From positions 1 to 16,511 of the forward strand of contig JAJZRK010000056.1 in NCBI GenBank assembly GCA_021802745.1: a DNA stretch of 16,511 bases. The letters run 5' to 3'. The position numbers and the translations under genes are program-made. Shown here in pieces: positions 6,264 to 15,792 of the stretch. This stretch comes from a bacterium. GTDB lineage: Bacteria; Gemmatimonadota; Gemmatimonadetes; Gemmatimonadales; Gemmatimonadaceae. How positions within the stretch are numbered: the stretch's first letter is position 1; the number at the start of each line of letters is the position of its first letter. Below the pieces are notes generated by a model, which was given only the letters and a program-made list of their open reading frames with translations, did no database searches and had not been told where the DNA came from.

Positions 6264-8080
6264 TGGGTCCCTACCGCCGCCTCCAGCAGTTCCTGCGCCC
6301 CTACTACGGGCGCGTCGTCGGCACGCTGCTGTTGAGCGCGCTGGCCAATGCCCTCAGCGCGTTCTCGTACGCGCTCTTCGTGCCGTTCCTGAACACGCTG
6401 TTCGACCACCAGCCGTTCGACGCCGGCGCGGGGTCGAAGATGTCGGCCCTGCTTCAGGCCATCGGGTCGCGCGTGCTCGCGGGGCGCGAGACGATGGCCG
6501 CGCTGCGCATCGTGATTCTCGTGATCCTCGTCACGATGCTGCTCAAGAACGTCTTCGCCTGGCTCGCCGGGCAGACGGGCGCGGGGCTGCAGGAGCGCGT
6601 CACGCGCGACCTCCGCAACGCGGTCTACACGCACCTCGAGCGGCTGCCGCTCCGCTTCTTCACCAGCCACAAGACGGGCCAGCTGCTCTCGCGCGTCTTC
6701 CAGGACACGCAGTCCACGCGCCAGCTGCTCGCCGAGGTGGTTACGCGGTCGCTGAACGCCAGCACGCAGATCGTCGTCACCGTCGTCCTGCTGTTCTCGC
6801 TCTCTCCCCGGCTCGCCCTGCTCTCGCTGGTCGTCGCGCCGCTCATCATCGTGGCGTTCCAGCCGCTGCTCCGCCGCCTGCGGAAGGGGCACCGCAAGCT
6901 CGCCGCCGAGTACGGCGAGATGACAAGCGTGGTGCAGGAGACGGTCAGTGGCATCCGGCTGGTGAAGTCGTTCCGCGCCGAGGAATACGAGGGGGCCCGC
7001 TTTTCCGACGCCTCCAATCGCTACGCCAAGGGGATGGTGCGCATGAGCCGGCTCACGCTCATGTCGCAGCCGCTCGCCGAGGTGATCGGCACCGTGGTCG
7101 CGGTGGCGCTGCTCTGGTTTGGCGCCCACGAGGTGCTGGTGGACAAGTCGCTCAGCGGCTCGGGGCTCATCACCTTCCTTGGCGCGTTGATGTCGCTCCT
7201 GCCGCCGCTCAAGCAGCTCTCCCAGATGCCGGCGGTGGCCACCCAGTCGCTCGCGGCGGCGGAGCGGCTGTTCGAGATCCTCGACCATCCCACGGAGGAG
7301 CAGGCCGACGGCGGCACACGCACCGCGTCGGCCTTCAACTTCTCGCTCGCGTTCGAGGGCGTGGAGTTCCGCTACGACGGCGAGCCTGTGCTGCGCGACA
7401 TCAGCTTCACCGCCCGGCGCGGCGAGGTGGTGGCGCTGGTCGGCGCGAGCGGGGCGGGGAAGAGCACGCTGGTGGACCTCATCCCGCGCTTCATCGAGCC
7501 CACCGCCGGCCGGGTGACGCTCGACGGCGTGGACACGCGCGAGTTCACCCTCGCCTCGCTGCGCGCGCTCACCGGCATCGTGAGCCAGGATACCGTGCTC
7601 TTCAACGACACGGTGCGCGCGAACATCGCTTATGGCGCGCCCGACAAGTACACGCCGGCGCAGATCGAGGCGGCGGCGCGCGCCGCCAACGCGCACGGCT
7701 TCATCAGCGAACTCCCCGAGGGCTACGACACCGTCCTTGGCGAGCGCGGCACGCGCCTCTCCGGCGGCCAGCGCCAGCGCATTGCCATCGCCCGCGCCCT
7801 GCTCGTGGACCCGCCGGTGCTCATTCTCGACGAGGCGACGTCGGCGCTCGACACCGAGAGCGAACGCCTCGTGCAGGAGGCCATTGACCGCCTGCTGACC
7901 GGCCGCACCGTCTTCGTGATTGCGCACCGGCTCTCCACGGTGCAGCACGCGTCGCAGATCCTCGTGCTGGACCGCGGGCGCATCGTCGAGCGTGGAACAC
8001 ACGCGGAGCTGCTGGCGCTGGGCGGCGCCTACGCGCGTCTGCACGCCCTGCAGTTCAACGACGCGCCGACCGCCGGGTAA
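6263..8080 (+). CDS. MsbA-like ABC exporter (fused membrane and ATPase domains)
   Basis: 605 residues, the usual size of a homodimeric type IV ABC half-exporter. The N-terminal half holds about six membrane segments (for example around residues 18-45, 85-110, 165-205 and 275-315). The ATPase half has Walker A GASGAGKST (394-402), signature LSGGQRQR (499-506), Walker B with Asp523-Glu524, and the switch His555 (IAHRLST), so it should be active. MsbA flips lipid A-core across the inner membrane. The downstream glycosyltransferases and LpxL-like acyltransferase make a lipid A or glycolipid cargo the best guess, though peptide or drug exporters share this architecture. It starts inside the stop codon of the PorX-like gene, and the next gene begins 3 bp after its stop. 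Confidence 0.92.
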   Translation: MGPYRRLQQFLRPYYGRVVGTLLLSALANALSAFSYALFVPFLNTLFDHQPFDAGAGSKMSALLQAIGSRVLAGRETMAALRIVILVILVTMLLKNVFAWLAGQTGAGLQERVTRDLRNAVYTHLERLPLRFFTSHKTGQLLSRVFQDTQSTRQLLAEVVTRSLNASTQIVVTVVLLFSLSPRLALLSLVVAPLIIVAFQPLLRRLRKGHRKLAAEYGEMTSVVQETVSGIRLVKSFRAEEYEGARFSDASNRYAKGMVRMSRLTLMSQPLAEVIGTVVAVALLWFGAHEVLVDKSLSGSGLITFLGALMSLLPPLKQLSQMPAVATQSLAAAERLFEILDHPTEEQADGGTRTASAFNFSLAFEGVEFRYDGEPVLRDISFTARRGEVVALVGASGAGKSTLVDLIPRFIEPTAGRVTLDGVDTREFTLASLRALTGIVSQDTVLFNDTVRANIAYGAPDKYTPAQIEAAARAANAHGFISELPEGYDTVLGERGTRLSGGQRQRIAIARALLVDPPVLILDEATSALDTESERLVQEAIDRLLTGRTVFVIAHRLSTVQHASQILVLDRGRIVERGTHAELLALGGAYARLHALQFNDAPTAG

Positions 8081-8083
8081 GCG

Positions 8084-9169
8084 GTGCGCGCCTGCTTTGT
8101 CGTGCTCGACGCGAGCTGGTCGGGGGCAGCGCGTGCCTTCGCCGACGCGGCCGGCCTGCTCGCCGGCCGCGGCTTCGAGACCTGCGTTGTCGCGCCGGCG
8201 GGGACGGAGTCGGAACGCGCGCTGCGCAGCGCGGGACATGATGTGGTAGCCGTCGGGGCGGGCGGCGGCTGGCTGCGCGCCGGGTGGCGCCTGCACCGCG
8301 TGATCGCGTCACGGCTCACCGAAGTGGTCTTCGTGCACGGTGACCGTGCGCACCTGGTGGCTGCGGCCGCCATCCGGCTCGCGGGGCGCGGCGCCGTGGT
8401 GCGGCGCACCCCGGCGGGCGAATCGCTCGTCATGGGGCGTGACGGCCGCCTCGCCATGCGCCTTGCCGCCACAGGCTTCGTGTTCACGCACGCTGACGAC
8501 GTGCGGGGCATGGCGCCGCCGCGCGGCGCACTCGCGGCGCACATCGTGCCGCCGGGCGTGGCAGCGGTCGCCGCCACGCCGCGGCCTTCGGCCGCGGTCG
8601 GCGCCATCCGGCCCGACGTGCCCCGCCTCGTCCTCCTCGCGGGCGCCGACCGGCGGCACGAGACGCTCGTCGCCCTCCGCGCCCTCGCGCTCCTCGCGCC
8701 GCGGCTTCCCGCCCTGCGCACCACGGTCTTCGCCCCCACCGGCGACATTGACGCCCTGCGCCTGCAGACGGCCGCGCTCGGCGTCGCCGACCGCGTGGAT
8801 TGGCGCGGCGCGAGCGCGGCGAGATCGGAGGCGCTCTCCGTGGCGGCGCTCGCCTGGGTGACCGCCGCCGCCGACGACGCGGTCTTCGCGATGCTCGATG
8901 CGCTGGTGCACGGCGTGCCGGTGCTCGCCGAACGCACGCCGCTCACGGCGCGCTTCGTCGAGGACGGCGTCTCCGGCCTCCTGCGCCATCGCGCCGACGA
9001 AACCGAGTGGGCGTCGGTGGTCGCCAACGCACTCGCGCGCACCGGGCAGGCTGAGGCGATGCACGCAGCGGCCCGCGCGGCGGCGGCGCACTGGCCGCTC
9101 GACGCCGGCGCCGACGGCTGGCTGCAGGCGACTAAAGCGGCGCGCGACCGCACCCGGTGGACTGCCTGA
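8084..9169 (+). CDS. GT-B fold glycosyltransferase, family 4-like, with altered E-x7-E motif
   Basis: 361 residues from a GTG, 3 bp after the exporter's stop. The N-terminal half (CFVVLDASWSGAARAF...) and C-terminal half (RLVLLAGADRRHETLVALRAL; DALVHGVPVLAERT; FVEDGVSGLL) follow the two-Rossmann layout of family 4 retaining glycosyltransferases, although the similarity is weak. The donor-binding E-x7-E motif appears as Asp264-x7-Asp272. The substrate cannot be told; context suggests sugar transfer to a lipid-linked acceptor at the inner face of the membrane. Its stop overlaps the next gene's ATG (TGATG). No signal peptide or membrane helix is evident. Confidence 0.75.
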   Translation: MRACFVVLDASWSGAARAFADAAGLLAGRGFETCVVAPAGTESERALRSAGHDVVAVGAGGGWLRAGWRLHRVIASRLTEVVFVHGDRAHLVAAAAIRLAGRGAVVRRTPAGESLVMGRDGRLAMRLAATGFVFTHADDVRGMAPPRGALAAHIVPPGVAAVAATPRPSAAVGAIRPDVPRLVLLAGADRRHETLVALRALALLAPRLPALRTTVFAPTGDIDALRLQTAALGVADRVDWRGASAARSEALSVAALAWVTAAADDAVFAMLDALVHGVPVLAERTPLTARFVEDGVSGLLRHRADETEWASVVANALARTGQAEAMHAAARAAAAHWPLDAGADGWLQATKAARDRTRWTA

Positions 9170-10341
9170 TGCGCCACCTCTTCATCACGCAGGACTACAC
9201 GCCCGACCTCGGCGGCATGGCGCGCCGGCACGTGGAGCTCTGCCGCCGATTCCCGCCCGACACGCTCGTCTCCACCGTGCACGCCGAGGGGATGACCGCC
9301 GCCGACGCGGCCGAGCCGGTGCCGGTGCATCGCCAGCCGTTCACCTTCCGCCAGGCCGGCCGCTTCACGAGCCAGCTGCGCTGGGCGCGCTGGCTGCGCG
9401 CGCGCGCCGCGTTGTTCGATCTCGTGCACTGCGGCAACATCCGCCCGTGCGGCTATGCGTCGTGGTGGGCCATGCGGCGATCGCGTGTGCCGTACCTCGT
9501 CTACGTGAACGGTGGCGACCTGCTGCGCGAGCGCCAGAAGGCGGCGCAGGGGACCAAGCGCCTCACCGCGCGGCACATCCTGGGCGGCGCAGCGGGAATT
9601 GTCGCCAACTCGGCGTGGACGGGCACGCTCGCGCGCGACGTCATGCGTGAGGTGGGCGTGCGCCGCCTGCCTCCAGTCGCCGATTTTCCGCTCGGCACCG
9701 ACCCGGTGCGGTTCGCCCCGGAGCGGGCGGACGACGCGATGCGGCGACGGCTGGGCGTGGGCAACGCGCCGTACCTGCTCACCGTCGCGCGGCTGGTGCC
9801 GCACAAGGGGCAGGATGTCGCCCTGCGCGCGCTCGCGCGCCTCGCGCCGGTCTTTCCGGACCTGCGCTACGTCATTGTCGGCGAAGGGCCCGATGAAGCG
9901 CGCCTGCGCACCCTCGCCGACTCGCTCGGCGTTGCGCCGCGCGTCGTCTTTGCCGGCGCGCTGCGCGATGACCTCCTGCCCGCCGTGCACGCCGGCGCGG
10001 CGCTCTATGTGGGCCTCTCGCGACTGCTGCCTCCCATCAATGTCGAGGGATTTGGCATATCATTCGTCGAGGCGGCGGCCAGCGGGGTTCCCTCGGTGGC
10101 CGGCGATTCGGGCGGTGTGCGCTCGGCCGTGCTCGACGGCGAGACCGGCCTCGTCGTGCCACCGGAGGATGACGCCGGTGCCGCCGCGGCCATCCAGCGC
10201 GTGCTGGGCGATGCGGCGCTGCGCGCACGCCTCGCGCACGGCGCCCGCGCCGCTGCGCTTCACCGCTTCACCTGGGACCGTGTGGTTCGCGACACGCTCG
10301 ACTTTGCCGCGCAGTGCGTGAGCGGCACGGGACTTTCTTGA
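9169..10341 (+). CDS. family 4 (GT-B) glycosyltransferase
   Basis: 390 residues from the ATG at 9169. Typical GT4 features are an N-terminal glycine-rich loop (YTPDLGGMARR), the donor-domain strand LLTVARLVPHKGQD, YVIVGEGPDEARL, and a canonical E-x7-E as EGFGISFVE with Glu293 and Glu301, followed by the G-x-P segment. The motif is intact, unlike in the gene before it. An in-frame GTG at 9157 lies four codons upstream; the ATG is preferred because it forms TGATG with the previous stop and is preceded by GGTGG 8 nt away. Probably transfers a hexose-type sugar to a lipid or oligosaccharide acceptor; the exact sugar is unknown. Its own TGA overlaps the acyltransferase ATG in the same way. Confidence 0.88.
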   Translation: MRHLFITQDYTPDLGGMARRHVELCRRFPPDTLVSTVHAEGMTAADAAEPVPVHRQPFTFRQAGRFTSQLRWARWLRARAALFDLVHCGNIRPCGYASWWAMRRSRVPYLVYVNGGDLLRERQKAAQGTKRLTARHILGGAAGIVANSAWTGTLARDVMREVGVRRLPPVADFPLGTDPVRFAPERADDAMRRRLGVGNAPYLLTVARLVPHKGQDVALRALARLAPVFPDLRYVIVGEGPDEARLRTLADSLGVAPRVVFAGALRDDLLPAVHAGAALYVGLSRLLPPINVEGFGISFVEAAASGVPSVAGDSGGVRSAVLDGETGLVVPPEDDAGAAAAIQRVLGDAALRARLAHGARAAALHRFTWDRVVRDTLDFAAQCVSGTGLS

Positions 10342-11255
10342 TGAAGCCGACCTGGAAGCACCGGATCGAATACGCGCTCCTGCGCACGGTGGCCGCCGTG
10401 CTGGGCCCGCTTGGGCTCCGGCGCGCAGGAGCCATCGGCGCGCGGATCGCGCTGCTCGGCTACTGGCCGCTGCGCATTCGCCGCGGCGTCGTGACGCGCC
10501 ACATCAACGCCTGCTTTCCGGAGCGCAGCGACGCGGAGCGCCGCGCGCTGGTGCGCGAGTCATACGAACACCTCGGGCGCGTGGGCATGGAGTCCATCCT
10601 TCTCTCGCGGCTCGGCCCGGAGTCCATGCACGCCCTCTTCGAACGCGTGGATGGGTGGGATGCGATTGAGCGGGCGCGCGCGCTCGGCCATGGGACCGTC
10701 CTCGTCGCCGGGCACCTCGGCAACTGGGAGTTGTCGGGGGCGTATCTCTCCACGCTCGGGCTTCCCGTGGCCGCCGTGGCCAAGCGGCAGGTCAACCCGC
10801 TCGCCGACGCCTTTGTGAACCGCACGCGGCGCCGGCTCGGCATGACGGTCGTCTACGACGACGAGGCGGTGCGCCGCCTGCCGCGCCTGCTGAAGGAGGG
10901 GTTCGGCCTCGGGCTGATCTCCGACCAGGCGGGGCTCGGTGCAGCGACGTTCGTGCCGTTCTTCGGCCGGCCGGCGCGCACGCCGCGCGGCCCCGCCGTC
11001 TTCGCGCTTCGTTTCGAAGCGCCGCTGATCTTCGTCTGCGCCGCGCGCCAGCCCAGCGGCCAGTACGTGCTGCACCTCGAGGAAGTCGAGGTCAGTCGCA
11101 CCGGCGACCTCGAGGCGGACGTGGACGTGAACACGGCGCGCTTCACCGCGGTGCTCGAGCGCTGGGTGCGCCGCTATCCTGGCCAGTACCTGTGGGCGCA
11201 CCGCCGCTGGAAGCGGCAGCCGCCCGACACTCCACCCGAGCTGCGTGAGCCGTGA
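10341..11255 (+). CDS. LpxL/HtrB-like lysophospholipid/lipid A acyltransferase
   Basis: 304 residues from the ATG at 10341 that overlaps the previous TGA. The N-terminus carries one hydrophobic anchor-like stretch (about 8-40). The catalytic H-x4-E motif is His125-LGNW-Glu130 within GHLGNWELSGAYL. Further family signatures are LISDQAG with the following FFGRPARTPRGPAVFALR block and the end motif YLWAHRRWK. LpxL/HtrB enzymes add a secondary acyl chain to lipid A precursors at the inner membrane; relatives acylate other glycolipids. An in-frame ATG nine codons upstream (10314) is less likely. Its place after two glycosyltransferases and an MsbA-like exporter supports a lipid A or glycolipid pathway. 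Confidence 0.92.
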   Translation: MKPTWKHRIEYALLRTVAAVLGPLGLRRAGAIGARIALLGYWPLRIRRGVVTRHINACFPERSDAERRALVRESYEHLGRVGMESILLSRLGPESMHALFERVDGWDAIERARALGHGTVLVAGHLGNWELSGAYLSTLGLPVAAVAKRQVNPLADAFVNRTRRRLGMTVVYDDEAVRRLPRLLKEGFGLGLISDQAGLGAATFVPFFGRPARTPRGPAVFALRFEAPLIFVCAARQPSGQYVLHLEEVEVSRTGDLEADVDVNTARFTAVLERWVRRYPGQYLWAHRRWKRQPPDTPPELREP

Positions 11256-11274
11256 GCGCGCATCGAGCACAGTC

Positions 11275-12429
11275 ATGACGTACGACGTCGAGGTGCTGCG
11301 CGCGCGCGAATTCCCTTGGGCGGCGCGCGGGGAGCGCATCTACCTGGACCATGCCGCCACCGGTCCGCTGCCGCAGCGCTCGCGCGAGATGCAGGCCGAG
11401 GCGAACCTGAATCGCGCCGAACTGTGGCGCGTCGGCTTCGACTACTTCTGGGACGGGGTGGTGAAGGGGCGCGAGTACGCCGCGCAGCTGCTGAATGCCG
11501 CGCCCGACGAGATCGCCATCACCACCAACACCTCGCAGGGCGTCAACCTCGCCGCGCGCGCCCTCCCCTTCAAGGCGGGCGACGTGGTGATTGCGAGCGC
11601 CGGCGAGTTTCCGGCGAACATCTATCCGTGGATGGGGCTCGAGAAGGCGAAGGGCGTCTTTCTCGAGCTGGTGCCGATGAAGCACCGCCTCCCCGATGAG
11701 GACGCCATCATCGCGGCGCTCGACCGGCCGAACGTGCGCGCGCTTACCGTGAGCTGGGTGTCGTTTGCGAGCGGCGCCCGGCTCGACCTCGCGCGGCTGG
11801 GCGCGGCATGCGAGGCGCGCGGCATCTGGTTCGTGGTGGATGCCATTCAGGGGCTTGGCCCGGCGACGATTGATGTGAAGGCATGCCACATAGACATCCT
11901 GGCCACCGGCGCGCAGAAGTGGCTGCTGTCGCCGTGGGGGACCGGCTTCGCGTACGTGCATTGCGACATCATCCAGGAACTCGACCCGCCGGCCGTGGGC
12001 TGGCTGTCCATGCCCGCGTCGGCCGACTTCACGCGCTTCCTCGACTACGACTACGCGTTCTATCCGGATGCCCGGAAATTCGAGGTCTTCACCGCGCCGA
12101 TGCACGACCTCAAGGCGATGGCCGCGTCGCTGAGCCTCTTCCTCGAACTCGGTCCGGCGGCGGTGGCGGCGCACGTGGCCTCGCTCGCCGATCATGTGGT
12201 GCAGTGGTGCGAGGGGCGCCGCGACGTGCGGCTCATCACGCCGGCCGACCGCGCGCGCCGCGCCGGCCTGCTCAGCATCGCCGTGGACGACCTTGCGGCG
12301 GCGAGCGCCCGGCTGGTCGGCGCCGGCGTGTCGCACTCGGTGCGCGAGGGCGGCATTCGGCTGTCGCCGCACCTGTACAACACCACCGCCGAACTCGACG
12401 TCGCGCTCGCGGCGCTCGCGGCGCGATGA
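11275..12429 (+). CDS. class V aminotransferase-fold PLP enzyme (desulfurase-like, without active-site Cys)
   Basis: 384 residues from the ATG at 11275. The fold is that of the SufS/isopenicillin N epimerase group: YLDHAATGPLP near the start, TTNTSQGVNLAA binding the PLP phosphate, Asp189 and Gln192 (VVDAIQ), and the Schiff-base Lys215 in TGAQKWLLSPWG. The C-terminal region reads REGGIRLSPHLYNT where cysteine desulfurases carry an RxGxxC loop; no Cys is present, so sulfur transfer is unlikely. Kynureninase-, epimerase- or lyase-type chemistry is possible. An in-frame GTG at 11245 would overlap the acyltransferase gene by 11 bp and add 10 residues. Neither start has a clear Shine-Dalgarno sequence. 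It shares ATGA with the next gene. Confidence 0.85.
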   Translation: MTYDVEVLRAREFPWAARGERIYLDHAATGPLPQRSREMQAEANLNRAELWRVGFDYFWDGVVKGREYAAQLLNAAPDEIAITTNTSQGVNLAARALPFKAGDVVIASAGEFPANIYPWMGLEKAKGVFLELVPMKHRLPDEDAIIAALDRPNVRALTVSWVSFASGARLDLARLGAACEARGIWFVVDAIQGLGPATIDVKACHIDILATGAQKWLLSPWGTGFAYVHCDIIQELDPPAVGWLSMPASADFTRFLDYDYAFYPDARKFEVFTAPMHDLKAMAASLSLFLELGPAAVAAHVASLADHVVQWCEGRRDVRLITPADRARRAGLLSIAVDDLAAASARLVGAGVSHSVREGGIRLSPHLYNTTAELDVALAALAAR

Positions 12430-13252
12430 CAACACCATCCGCGCGCCCGCGGGCGGGCGTTGCGCGCGCGCGGCGGGCGGACGCCCCGCCGCGCGCCCCG
12501 CTCCAGGGCGTGGCCGCGGAGGTGCGCGCGGTGCGCGCCGCCCTGGTGGCGGCGAGCACCCCGGCCCGCGCCGCGGGCGCCAAGGCCTACCTCAAGAGCG
12601 ACCTCACCTTCCTCGGCGCCGACACGCCAACGCTGCGCCGCGTCGGCAACGCGCTGGCCGCCCGCGTGAAGGCGGAGGGCGACGATTCCCTGCGCCCACT
12701 CGTGGATGCGCTGTGGGCCACGCGCGTGCACGAACTGCGCGCCGTCGCCCTCGTGCTGCTCGAACGGCGGGTTGGCGTACTCGGCCGCACCGACTTGCCG
12801 CGCATCGAGCGCATGCTGCGCGAGTCGCGTTCGTGGGCGTACGTGGACTGGATCAGCACGAAAGTGCTCTCTCCCATGCTGCTGCGCGTGGACGCGGTGC
12901 GGCGCGCCCTGCCGCGCTGGGCGCGCGATGACGACTTCTGGATCCGCCGCACCGCGCTGCTCACGCTCATGCCGCTGGTCGTGCGCGGGCAGGTGCCGTT
13001 CGGCGCGTTCGAGGTGCTCGCCATCCCGATGCTGGGCGAGCGTGAGTTCTTCATCCGCAAGGCCATCGGCTGGGTGCTGCGCGCCGTGAGCAAGACGAGC
13101 CCCGCGCCCGTCGCCTCATTCCTCCGCACCCATCGAGACGACGTGTCCGGCCTGACGATGCGCGAGGGGGCGAAATACCTGCCGGCGCGCGACCGGCGCG
13201 CGCTGCTGACCGCGCCGGCAGCCCGGCGCCGCCGAGCCTCGCCGCGGCCTGC

Positions 13253-13256
<4 letters not shown>
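12426..13256 (+). CDS. AlkD-like DNA alkylation repair glycosylase
   Basis: 276 residues. After an Arg/Ala/Pro-rich, probably disordered start (about 1-27), the protein is a stack of HEAT-like helical repeats as in AlkD, which removes alkylated bases (3-methyladenine, 7-methylguanine) without base flipping. Equivalents of the catalytic residues of Bacillus cereus AlkD are visible: Trp137 and Asp141 in SWAYVDW (spacing as W109/D113), Arg174-Arg175 after FW, and Trp216 in IGWVLRAVSK. The matching motif YLKSDLTFLGADTP opens the domain. The ATG overlaps the preceding TGA by four bases (ATGA). The TAG ends against the tyrS stop on the other strand. It closes the operon; a repair enzyme among envelope genes may be a passenger. 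Confidence 0.9.
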
Positions 13257-14512
<1,256 letters not shown>

Positions 14513-14519
14513 CCCGCCA

Positions 14520-14550
14520 AATATAGGCGACCGCGGGGGTCGTTGACCAA
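14520..14550 (-). promoter_or_regulatory. candidate tyrS promoter
   Basis: On the minus strand TATATT (14520-14525) is a good -10 in otherwise GC-rich DNA, 7 nt before the ATG. TTGGTC (14545-14550) is a weak -35 with a long 19-bp spacer. Transcription would start at or next to the ATG, so the GGCGGG before the start may not be part of the message. The -35 lies within a near-palindrome, CGTTGACCAACG (14541-14552), a possible operator. Confidence 0.4.
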
Positions 14551-14568
14551 CGCGCCGCAGCCGGGTCG

Positions 14569-15792
14569 CTACCCGCGCGACGCCGCCGCTGCCGCGAGGA
14601 AGGCGTACAGGCGCTCCGTCACGCGCACCAGCTCGTGCTCGCGCCGCACCACGTCAAACGCCCGCCGCGCGATTGCGGCGCCCTCGGTGCGCGATTCCAC
14701 GCAGGTGCGCAGGACGACGTCAATGGCCGCCGGGGCGGGATCCTCGGCAAAGAGCGCGCAGTCGTGCCGCCGGAGGAAGTCGTTCGACGCCGCCTCGTGC
14801 GGGCCGCAGGCGAGGATCGGCCGCCCCGCCGCCATGTAGTCCGTCACCTTCGTCTGAATGGACGACCGTGACATGTGCGCCTGCGATGGCTCGAACGACG
14901 ACGCCACGACGAGCAGGTCGCATCCGGCAAGGGCGGCGCCGAGCTCGGCATAGGGCACCAGGCCGCCGTCCACGACCTCCCAACGCCGCCAGTCCGCTTC
15001 GTGGCGGCCCCAGAAGAAACGGTCGGTGAAGAGCACGAACTCGATGTCCAGGCCGGCGCGGCGCAGGCGCTGCACCCCCTGCGCGACGGCTGCCACCGCA
15101 TCCCAGTGCATCGGCCACACGGATCCGGCGTATGCGACGCGGAATCGCCCCGTTCGCGCCGCAGCGAGCGCCGCCGGCTCGCCGCCATCAAGCGCGACGG
15201 GGTTGTGCACCACGTGCGCCGGACATTCCACGCCCGCAAACTCGCGGGTGGAGGCGAGCAGGTATGGCGAGATTGAAAGCCACCCCACCGAGTCGCGCAG
15301 CAGCTGGCGGCCGCGGCGCTTCGTGTTGAACGCGGTCGGCACCCCGGCCTCAAATGCGAGCCAGTCGTCCATCAGGTACGTCACGAGCGGCGCGAAGGCG
15401 CGGCACCGCTCGGCCAGCGCCACGCCCACCGGGTGGGTGGGCACCGCGAGCAGCAGCTGCGGGGCGAAGCGCTCTATGGCGGTGCGGCCGCGCAATGGGC
15501 GCAGCGCGGTCCACGCCGCATCCACATGCCCGATGCGCGGGCGCAGCGCCTTCACAACACGCCCCGGGACGCCCGGGGCGCCGGCGAGCACGCGCACCCC
15601 ACTCGCCATCGCAAAGTCCGTCGTCGCGCTCCCGCTGATCGCCAGCAGCCGATCGGCGGGATAGCGCGAGAACAGGTTCACCAGCGTCCGCCCGGCGCCG
15701 CGGCTGCCGGCCGACAGGTCTGCGTCGGTGACGAGCAGGACGCGTGGCAGCGCGTCCGGCCTCCCCGGCGCACGCGCCGTCGCCTCGGTCAC
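14569..15792 (-). CDS. GT-B glycosyltransferase (family 4-like)
   Basis: 407 residues from a GTG at 15792. The N-terminal domain begins [20 protein letters not shown]. The C-terminal donor domain has [10 protein letters not shown], a sugar-nucleotide-binding stretch ending [22 protein letters not shown], and a terminal helix region typical of GT-B enzymes. No standard E-x7-E is visible, so the match is to the wider GT4-like group and not to a named enzyme. An earlier in-frame GTG (15810) is possible, but 15792 gives a four-base GTGA overlap with the epimerase stop and a GGAAG 10 nt upstream. Its coupling to a sugar epimerase suggests surface polysaccharide synthesis. It ends 56 bp before tyrS. 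Confidence 0.82.
   Translation of the reverse strand: MTEATARAPGRPDALPRVLLVTDADLSAGSRGAGRTLVNLFSRYPADRLLAISGSATTDFAMASGVRVLAGAPGVPGRVVKALRPRIGHVDAAWTALRPLRGRTAIERFAPQLLLAVPTHPVGVALAERCRAFAPLVTYLMDDWLAFEAGVPTAFNTKRRGRQLLRDSVGWLSISPYLLASTREFAGVECPAHVVHNPVALDGGEPAALAAARTGRFRVAYAGSVWPMHWDAVAAVAQGVQRLRRAGLDIEFVLFTDRFFWGRHEADWRRWEVVDGGLVPYAELGAALAGCDLLVVASSFEPSQAHMSRSSIQTKVTDYMAAGRPILACGPHEAASNDFLRRHDCALFAEDPAPAAIDVVLRTCVESRTEGAAIARRAFDVVRREHELVRVTERLYAFLAAAAASRG

Noticed and set aside
6200..8296. 698-codon open frame on the minus strand opposite the ABC exporter
   Set aside because: Antisense to a complete ABC exporter; the product is Arg/Glu/His-rich without domains.
8029..9990. 653-codon open frame on the minus strand opposite the two glycosyltransferases
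   Set aside because: Same GC-driven shadow effect; crosses two real genes and changes composition midway.
11883..12425. Upstream extension of the AlkD-like frame to 11883
   Set aside because: It overlaps the PLP enzyme in another frame and encodes low-complexity sequence; the ATG at 12426 in ATGA fits the coupled operon and the family's length.
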